Shown one piece after another: positions 33,556 to 38,674 of a stretch of DNA of 38,674 nt. The notes under the pieces are model-generated. The model was given only the letters and a program-made list of their open reading frames with translations, had not been told where the DNA came from and did no database searches. A program made the translations under genes and the position numbers. The stretch covers positions 1-38,674 of the forward strand of contig CAITIX010000375.1 of assembly GCA_903892565.1 (NCBI GenBank). Direction: 5' to 3'. The stretch's first letter is position 1; the number at the start of each line of letters is the position of its first letter. Source of the stretch: an uncultured Acidobacteriia bacterium (GTDB lineage: Bacteria > Acidobacteriota > Terriglobia > Bryobacterales > Bryobacteraceae).

Positions 33556-34188
33556 ATGACTGGACCAGCCAGAGCCGAAGCAGGACCCGCCGCCCGCCGC
33601 GCACCGCAGCAGGCGCGCAGCAGCGAGACCGTGAAAACCATCCTCGACGCGGCGTCGTCCTTGCTGGCCAAGCTACCGTTTGAACAAGTCACAACCAGCC
33701 GGATCGCCGAAGCGGCTGGGCTCTCCGTCGGCGCGCTGTATCGCTTCTATAACGACAAGCAGGAAATCTACGACGCCATTGCGGTGCGCGAGCTTGCCGA
33801 GTTTCGCGAGCACATCGAAAAAACCGTGCATGCGCGCCACCTGCTGTTTTCGCCGCGCAAGTCGCTCGATCGGATCCTGGATGCTTACATCGCGTTTCTC
33901 GACGCACGTCCGCATTTTCGCGTGCTTGCCCTCGGTCGGCACATCAGCGAACAAACACGCGAGAACCAGTCCGATCCCGAGACGGGACCCGGCGGAATCC
34001 TGCAGGATCTTCTCGTTAAGAAATTTGGCGTGAAGCCTGGGAAGCGTCTGCAGTTGCGGATTCGCATCGCGGCGGAAGTGGGCGATCGCTTGATCGCCTA
34101 CGCCTATAACCAGGCGACGCCGAAAGAACGTGCCGAGGCCGTCGACGAATTGAAAGACCTGCTGGCCGGTTACTTATTGCGAATTTGA
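33556..34188 (+). CDS. TetR/AcrR family transcriptional regulator
   Basis: A 210-residue repressor-type protein. The N-terminal helix-turn-helix (about 24-70) has ETVKTILDAASSLLAKLPFEQVTTSRIAEAAGLSVGALYRFYNDKQEIYDAI, the typical TetR pattern with the YRFYNDK recognition end. The C-terminal all-helical ligand domain is not conserved enough to name an inducer. The first 20 residues are Ala/Arg-rich and may be disordered. It is divergent from hpnH with a 20-bp palindrome between them, so it probably represses hpnH, itself, or both. It converges on yceI, leaving one base between stop codons. Confidence 0.92.
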   Translation: MTGPARAEAGPAARRAPQQARSSETVKTILDAASSLLAKLPFEQVTTSRIAEAAGLSVGALYRFYNDKQEIYDAIAVRELAEFREHIEKTVHARHLLFSPRKSLDRILDAYIAFLDARPHFRVLALGRHISEQTRENQSDPETGPGGILQDLLVKKFGVKPGKRLQLRIRIAAEVGDRLIAYAYNQATPKERAEAVDELKDLLAGYLLRI

Positions 34189-34189
34189 G

Positions 34190-34729
34190 TTAGTCCGACT
34201 GCCGAATCAGTTCGACATCGATGGTGATTTCGACGTCGTCGCCCACCAGAAATCCACCCGCCTCGAGCGCCACATTCCATTCCAGGCTGAAGCTCCTGCG
34301 GCTGAGGTGAGTTCTGGCGGACGCGCCGCGGCGCAAGTTGCCCCACGGATCTTTCGTTTCAGGCGTGAGACCTTCGACGGTCAGGATGACCGGACGCTTC
34401 ACGCCGCGAATGGTCAAATTTCCGGTGACTTCGAAGCTGTCCGGCCCGCTGGCCACGATCTCGTGCGAGGAAAAGACGATCGACGGATAGCGTCCCACGT
34501 CGAAGAAGTCTCCGCTCTTCAGATGCTCGTCGCGTTGCGGTTCGCGCGTGCTGATGGTAGTAACGTCAATGGTCGCGCTGATTTGAGAAGCCGATGGATT
34601 ATCGGCGTCGTAGACGACGCTGCCCGTCACCTTGGAGAATTCTCCTCGGACGTTGGCAATCATCATGTGGCGGACTTTGAATTGCGCGTGCGAATGCACG
34701 GTGTCGATCTGATACGGAACGGCAGCCAT
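34190..34729 (-). CDS. YceI family protein, no signal peptide
   Basis: A 179-residue lipocalin-like beta barrel. YQIDTVHSHAQFKVRHMMIANVRGEFSKVTG opens the domain, followed by SATIDVTTISTREPQRDEHLKSGDFFDVGRYPSIVFSS, TGNLTIRGVKRPVILTVE and GDDVEITIDVELI. Family members bind polyisoprenoids or amide lipids. Many are periplasmic, but this one starts directly with the domain and should be cytoplasmic. Since it lies near hpnH, an isoprenoid-lipid link is possible but unproven. No ribosome binding site stands out. Confidence 0.9.
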   Translation of the reverse strand: MAAVPYQIDTVHSHAQFKVRHMMIANVRGEFSKVTGSVVYDADNPSASQISATIDVTTISTREPQRDEHLKSGDFFDVGRYPSIVFSSHEIVASGPDSFEVTGNLTIRGVKRPVILTVEGLTPETKDPWGNLRRGASARTHLSRRSFSLEWNVALEAGGFLVGDDVEITIDVELIRQSD

Positions 34730-34761
34730 AATTATCTTCTTGATGGTAGCTGGAAAATGCC

Positions 34762-34787
34762 GGTAACCGGAAACTGAAGGTAACCGG
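34762..34787. repeat. GGTAACCGG direct repeat
   Basis: Two copies of GGTAACCGG (34762-34770, 34779-34787) are 17 bp apart in the 86-bp gap upstream of yceI, each followed by a GAAA-like stretch. They may be a short microsatellite or binding sites. Confidence 0.6.
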
Positions 34788-34815
34788 GAAATAGAAAGCG
34801 CTGCCGTGCTGCCTG

Positions 34816-35787
34816 CTAGAATCCGCCCTTGGGACGATAGCCCGGCCGCGCCTGTACGCGATACTTCTTGCCTGCGTCCGACGTGATTTCTACCGCGAGC
34901 TTGCGGAAGCCATCGTTCGGGTTCGCCTGCGGATAATAAGTCACCGTGTAGGAATTGCCCAGATCTTCACGAATCGCTTCGAACGCCTCTACCTGTTTCT
35001 GCCACGTCTTCGCGAAATACGATTTTCCGCCCGTGCCCGTGGAGATGCGCTTGAACACGTTCGACGACACCGGATCCTTCGATACTTCGTTGGTTGAGAT
35101 GACGTAGATCGGAATTCCCTCGTCTTCGGCCACCGCGCGGACATCGTCCGGGGCCACCATGCTCGCATTATCGGGACCATTCGAGAACACGATCACCACC
35201 TTACGGCCCGGCACTTGCGCCGCATCGCGCAGGGTAAGGAGCAATCCGTTGTAAAGCGCCGAGTCGTCGCCCGCCACTGCATTGCGTAATCCGGCGACGG
35301 CCGTGTTGCGTTCCTTGCTCAACGGCGAAATCCGCGTCAAGTTGCGGCTATAGGAGTAAACTGCCACGGAATCGGCTCGATCCAAGCCACGGATAAAGTC
35401 GGCGATGGCGTCGGAGGCGTACACGAAGCCGCGATACATATAATTGCTGGTGTCGAACAGGACGAACACGTTCGTGCCCACGAATGCATCGCTGCGGCCC
35501 TCCGTTTTTCCAGCCTCCGTGATCGGGATCGGCTTCAACGAACCGTCGGCTGCGACGTCCATGGGAGGTTTATTGCCTTCGGTAAATGTTGCGAGCTTTT
35601 GCGGAATGCCGTCTTCGAGAATTTTAAAATCCTTCGGTAGCAGGCCGTTAATGTAGTGGCCCTTGCTGTCGGTGACGGTGAAGCTGAGCACCACCATGTC
35701 GACCTTGACGCGAAACGTGGGCCGATCCTGCGCTACGGCTAGCGCCACCAGCACGAATATGAGACTCAGTCTGCGAAGCAACGTCAT
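34816..35787 (-). CDS. Secreted VWFA-domain protein of the acidobacterial type
   Basis: A 323-residue exported protein. Residues 1 to about 19 are a signal peptide (MTLLRRLSLIFVLVALAVA). An immunoglobulin-like segment (about 24-70, VKVDMVVLSFTVTDSKGHYINGLLPKDFKILEDG) precedes the von Willebrand A domain (about 104-300). The metal site reads DTSNY at 112-116, where the usual DxSxS has Tyr as its last residue. VSSNVFKRISTGTGGKSYFAKT and YTVTYYPQANPNDGFRKLAVEI follow the pattern of the acidobacterial VWFA-related family. Such genes are numerous in these genomes; their role is not known. It lies 52 bp from the large gene upstream on the same strand. Confidence 0.88.
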   Translation of the reverse strand: MTLLRRLSLIFVLVALAVAQDRPTFRVKVDMVVLSFTVTDSKGHYINGLLPKDFKILEDGIPQKLATFTEGNKPPMDVAADGSLKPIPITEAGKTEGRSDAFVGTNVFVLFDTSNYMYRGFVYASDAIADFIRGLDRADSVAVYSYSRNLTRISPLSKERNTAVAGLRNAVAGDDSALYNGLLLTLRDAAQVPGRKVVIVFSNGPDNASMVAPDDVRAVAEDEGIPIYVISTNEVSKDPVSSNVFKRISTGTGGKSYFAKTWQKQVEAFEAIREDLGNSYTVTYYPQANPNDGFRKLAVEITSDAGKKYRVQARPGYRPKGGF

Positions 35788-35839
35788 ACCCTCCCGAGCT
35801 GCCTTAAACTACCCTGTCTGAAAGAGCGATTGGCCTCGC

Positions 35840-38674
35840 TCAGTTCACCGCTACCATCTGCTTACGAGCCTTCTGCACCACTTCGTCGCCCACTTGTCTC
35901 AGCGACCGCAACAGCGCCGGCCAGTCTTCTAAGTGAGTGGCGAAGATGTGTTCGACGGTTTGTTGCGTCCAACCGGGAACCAGCAAGTTCAATTCCGCGG
36001 GCCGGATGTGAACCTGATCCGCGAGCGCCGCATAGAATAGCAAGTTCGATTCCCAACTTTCCGCGAGAATGCGGCTGGAATAGCCCATGAGCGTTGGGAA
36101 TGTGCGCAAGTTCAATAACTCCGGCTGATACGAATTCGTCAAGATCGGCTTGGGGCTGCCGAACGCGTGCGAAATCACGCGCGCGGAAACTTCCTCAGGC
36201 ACGGATGCCGCCACCATGCGAATCTCCTGTGCAATCGCCGATGTTCGATCCGCAGGCGCTAGTTCGTCTGCGAGTAAGTACATTTCGGCGGGAACCACAC
36301 GTTCCAAGGCCGTCCGCACCTCGCCCGCCGAGAGCAGCGTTTCGACTCTGCGTAACCGTGCCGGAGGAACATAGCGGCCGAGCACGGCCAAAGCTTTTTG
36401 CCGGGTCCCCGCATCCAGCGCGGCGTCCGCGAGTGTTGTCTCCGCGTAGGACATGTGCAATCCCACCCAATGCAGTTGTGCGGGCGTGACGTTCCAGAAT
36501 CGCGGAATGACCGCGGCCTGAATCATTTGCGGAACCAGGTCGCCCCAAATCAGCGCTTGTTCGCGCGAGGGAATCAGGAAGTTCTGCTCCACTTCCGCCA
36601 ACGCGTAGGGCAGGGCAGATAAGGATCCTACCAGTCTGCCGCCTGCGTTTGCCGGCCAGCCGTTTCCGAAGACCTCTGTCGGGGTCCACACGCGCGGGCG
36701 ATCCGGCGTTCCGTAAAAATCGTGATTCCGCACAAACAGCGGATTCGTATATAGCACCTGCGCGCCCGGCGGCGCATAGTGAATGTACGCAAGTCCCACG
36801 AGCGTATCGCGCAGGATGGGCGCCAGCGCTCCCCGAACGTCGCGCAACTTCTGCGGATCGCCGGCCGCCTTATCGATCAACGAACGCAGATTCGTCTTGC
36901 GCTCTGCATCGATGTGGCGATCGCTATAGAACCCCGCCGACATTTCCGTCCGTTCGCGTGTGGTGATGGAACTGCGCGGCAGTTGGATCTCGGAAATGCG
37001 TGTTGCAAGTTTCGCGGTCTGCGCGGCGTCTGGCTTCTGTCCCGCAGCCATCGCCTCGATGCGGTCGGCTAGCGAGAAGATCGTCTCTAGGGACGCCAGT
37101 CTTTGCGCCTCGAACGCTCGCGTCATGTCTTTCAACATGATCTGTTGCGCGTCCGTCAGGTCGGCGGCCAACGTCGGTTTCGTGCCCGCGAGAAGATCCA
37201 GTATGTGATCCTGCGGCGAGCCTGTGGACGGCGCATGCGCGGCATCGAGCAGCGCGCGAACGCCCTTCTGCCCAGCATCGAACACGTCCCGCGAGCTTTG
37301 GATCTTCGCGAAGGGACGAACAATGGCAGCCAGCGCGGCGTCCGCATCTGCCGGAGCAATGTTCCCTTGGCGTACGAAGGCCTGCCAAAACGCGGCGAGC
37401 GACTGCATGGTTCCTGCGGCGTCTCCCCGCAGGCTAAAATCCTTCATCTGTTCGTTGGCGCGGGCGGCGTCCAGAAACGCGACGATGGTCGCGTCGCTCA
37501 CGCTCGGGACATCCGCGAACAACGAATATTGTGCACCGTACGCCCCATAGCCACGCACCAGCGCGTCCACGGTTGCCGTCTCCAGCGGCTTTGCGCGGTT
37601 CCGCTCCACATCCGTAAGCGCCATGAAGATTTTCAGCGGTTCGTTGTCCGCCATCTTGCGCGCCAAGCCGAACAATGCTTCGAGGACTTCTTCCGATTCT
37701 TTCCAGCCCGGCGCGGCTTTCGCCAGCTTCGGATCGTGCTTGGCCATCGCCTTGCCCGCGAACATGTTCTTCCATACGTCCAAGCCGCCGGGCAAATGGG
37801 GGCGGCCGTCGGGATTCATGCGCAGTCGGGCGGTGAGCAGCACCAAATCCGTGCTGGACCGAAACACAGGACGCGCCGGACCAGGACTGGTCACGCGTCC
37901 ACGTAATGCCGTGTAGTAGCGCCTCAGATGATCCGGTTCCGTAAGGTACTCCTGCACCGGCCCGCTGATGCGCGCGAGCGAATCGTAGTACGCCGCGACC
38001 CACCCGTCGTCTTTCACAAACAGGCGCTCAATGAACGCCGGGCCCTTGTCCGGCGAGACGCCCACGAGATCGGTCCACGCCTTTTCGGAACGAGTTCCGC
38101 CCGGAGCAGCAACTTTTCCGCCGCGAATTTCAAACATACCGCCGAAGAAATCCAGCACGTGGGCAAAGGCTTTCGCCTTCTGCGCCGGCATGTCCTTATG
38201 GATCTGGTCGGCGGTATCCGGGTCGATCGAAGACAGCGCCGAGTACAGTCGGCACAGCGAAGGATCGCCAAGGAAGGAATCGATGAACTCGCCGTTTTCC
38301 TTCTTGGCCATGTCCTGGATCCAATACTCGGAGCCGAAAAGAATCGGGATACGGGCGGGGTGGTAGTCCAACGTGAACGGACGATTCGTACGCAGCGCCT
38401 CTTCTAAATCCGAAAGTGGAAAGCCCGAGTCAATCGTGATGAAGGCGCGCGACGCGTTGACCGTTTCCAGTACGACGTCCGACCCGCAGCCGCCGCGCAT
38501 GCGATAGCCCAGCACGCGCAACAAATCTCCGGTCTCGGACGATTCGCACATCTCGATGCGCAAAACTTTGCTTGCGCCGGTCAGCTTTTCAATCTCGCGA
38601 GCTTGCGAAAGATAGCGCAGCAGCAGCTTCAAGTATTCGGTGGGCTCCAGCGAATCCGCGCCGCGCGATGCCGA
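35840..38674 (-). CDS. Very large hypothetical protein, N terminus outside the window
   Basis: The frame is open from the stop at 35840 to the window edge: at least 944 residues, so the true start lies beyond 38674. The TTG at 38632 is inside the protein, since SLEPTEYLKLLLRYL continues through it. I do not recognise it. It is mostly helical, with an early TIDSGFPLSDLEEALRTNRPFTLDYHPARIPILFGSEYW segment and many Ala/Leu-rich helices, and ends QVGDEVVQKARKQMVAVN. A few motifs (HYAPPGAQVLYTNPLFVRNHDF) may be useful for searches. There is no membrane segment in the visible part. The VWFA gene follows on the same strand after 52 bp and may be co-transcribed. Confidence 0.8.
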   Translation of the reverse strand, partial: SASRGADSLEPTEYLKLLLRYLSQAREIEKLTGASKVLRIEMCESSETGDLLRVLGYRMRGGCGSDVVLETVNASRAFITIDSGFPLSDLEEALRTNRPFTLDYHPARIPILFGSEYWIQDMAKKENGEFIDSFLGDPSLCRLYSALSSIDPDTADQIHKDMPAQKAKAFAHVLDFFGGMFEIRGGKVAAPGGTRSEKAWTDLVGVSPDKGPAFIERLFVKDDGWVAAYYDSLARISGPVQEYLTEPDHLRRYYTALRGRVTSPGPARPVFRSSTDLVLLTARLRMNPDGRPHLPGGLDVWKNMFAGKAMAKHDPKLAKAAPGWKESEEVLEALFGLARKMADNEPLKIFMALTDVERNRAKPLETATVDALVRGYGAYGAQYSLFADVPSVSDATIVAFLDAARANEQMKDFSLRGDAAGTMQSLAAFWQAFVRQGNIAPADADAALAAIVRPFAKIQSSRDVFDAGQKGVRALLDAAHAPSTGSPQDHILDLLAGTKPTLAADLTDAQQIMLKDMTRAFEAQRLASLETIFSLADRIEAMAAGQKPDAAQTAKLATRISEIQLPRSSITTRERTEMSAGFYSDRHIDAERKTNLRSLIDKAAGDPQKLRDVRGALAPILRDTLVGLAYIHYAPPGAQVLYTNPLFVRNHDFYGTPDRPRVWTPTEVFGNGWPANAGGRLVGSLSALPYALAEVEQNFLIPSREQALIWGDLVPQMIQAAVIPRFWNVTPAQLHWVGLHMSYAETTLADAALDAGTRQKALAVLGRYVPPARLRRVETLLSAGEVRTALERVVPAEMYLLADELAPADRTSAIAQEIRMVAASVPEEVSARVISHAFGSPKPILTNSYQPELLNLRTFPTLMGYSSRILAESWESNLLFYAALADQVHIRPAELNLLVPGWTQQTVEHIFATHLEDWPALLRSLRQVGDEVVQKARKQMVAVN

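Overview
The window looks like a GC-rich chromosomal piece of an Acidobacteriota member, probably related to Solibacter/Bryobacter. The reasons are an acidobacterial VWFA-type secreted protein, two PEP-CTERM surface proteins, a diderm outer-membrane assembly gene (bamD), a hopanoid gene (hpnH) and several short intergenic repeat families. This assignment is inference from gene content; no rRNA is present to prove it. Most of the window is housekeeping DNA and no phage, IS element, tRNA or CRISPR array was seen.

Layout. 1-8607 (+) is the division and cell wall (dcw) cluster: the last codons of mraY, then murD, ftsW, murG, murC, ftsQ, ftsA and ftsZ, tightly packed, with 15-bp tandem repeats at the mraY/murD and ftsQ/ftsA junctions. 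8622-11192 (-) is a purS-glmS-yjbQ transcription unit converging on ftsZ. 11326-15693 holds a small monooxygenase, a toxin-antitoxin pair, a cyclophilin lipoprotein divergent from a YycJ-like metallo-hydrolase, purB and a degenerate receiver protein. 15694-17881 is a PEP-CTERM island: two secreted proteins, each preceded by a look-alike promoter and a leader of about 100 nt. 17925-29413 (-) is a long run: alpha/beta hydrolase, yajQ, a second degenerate receiver, bamD, rpe, a shortened rsmB, a Flp-type pilin, a secreted fibre-like protein, serS, citrate synthase, a lipoprotein and a class I aminotransferase. 29454-30113 (-) has a 56-residue gene with a perfect ribosome binding site and a probable 5'-truncated gene. 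30117-34188 holds a cytochrome P450, a four-helix membrane protein, hpnH with an unusual C-terminal domain, and a divergent TetR regulator with a 20-bp palindrome between them. 34190-38674 (-) has yceI, the VWFA protein and a very large unrecognised protein running off the window.

How the genes work together. The dcw genes make lipid II (murD, murC, murG), polymerise it at the septum (ftsW) and build the divisome (ftsQ, ftsA, ftsZ). GlmS supplies the glucosamine-6-phosphate that feeds the same pathway, and BamD assembles the outer membrane. PurS and PurB are steps of purine synthesis. The hpnH-TetR pair appears to be a locally regulated hopanoid (membrane lipid) step.

Most noteworthy: (1) hpnH fused to an LSM-like C-terminal domain, with a TetR palindrome over its predicted promoter; (2) two receiver proteins that both lack the phosphoacceptor aspartate, one with Gly and one with a phosphomimetic Glu; (3) 15-bp tandem repeats at two stop/start junctions of the dcw cluster; (4) an easily missed 56-residue gene at 29454-29624; (5) a hairpin taking the place of the ribosome binding site in front of serS; (6) a shared promoter-like block before both PEP-CTERM genes.
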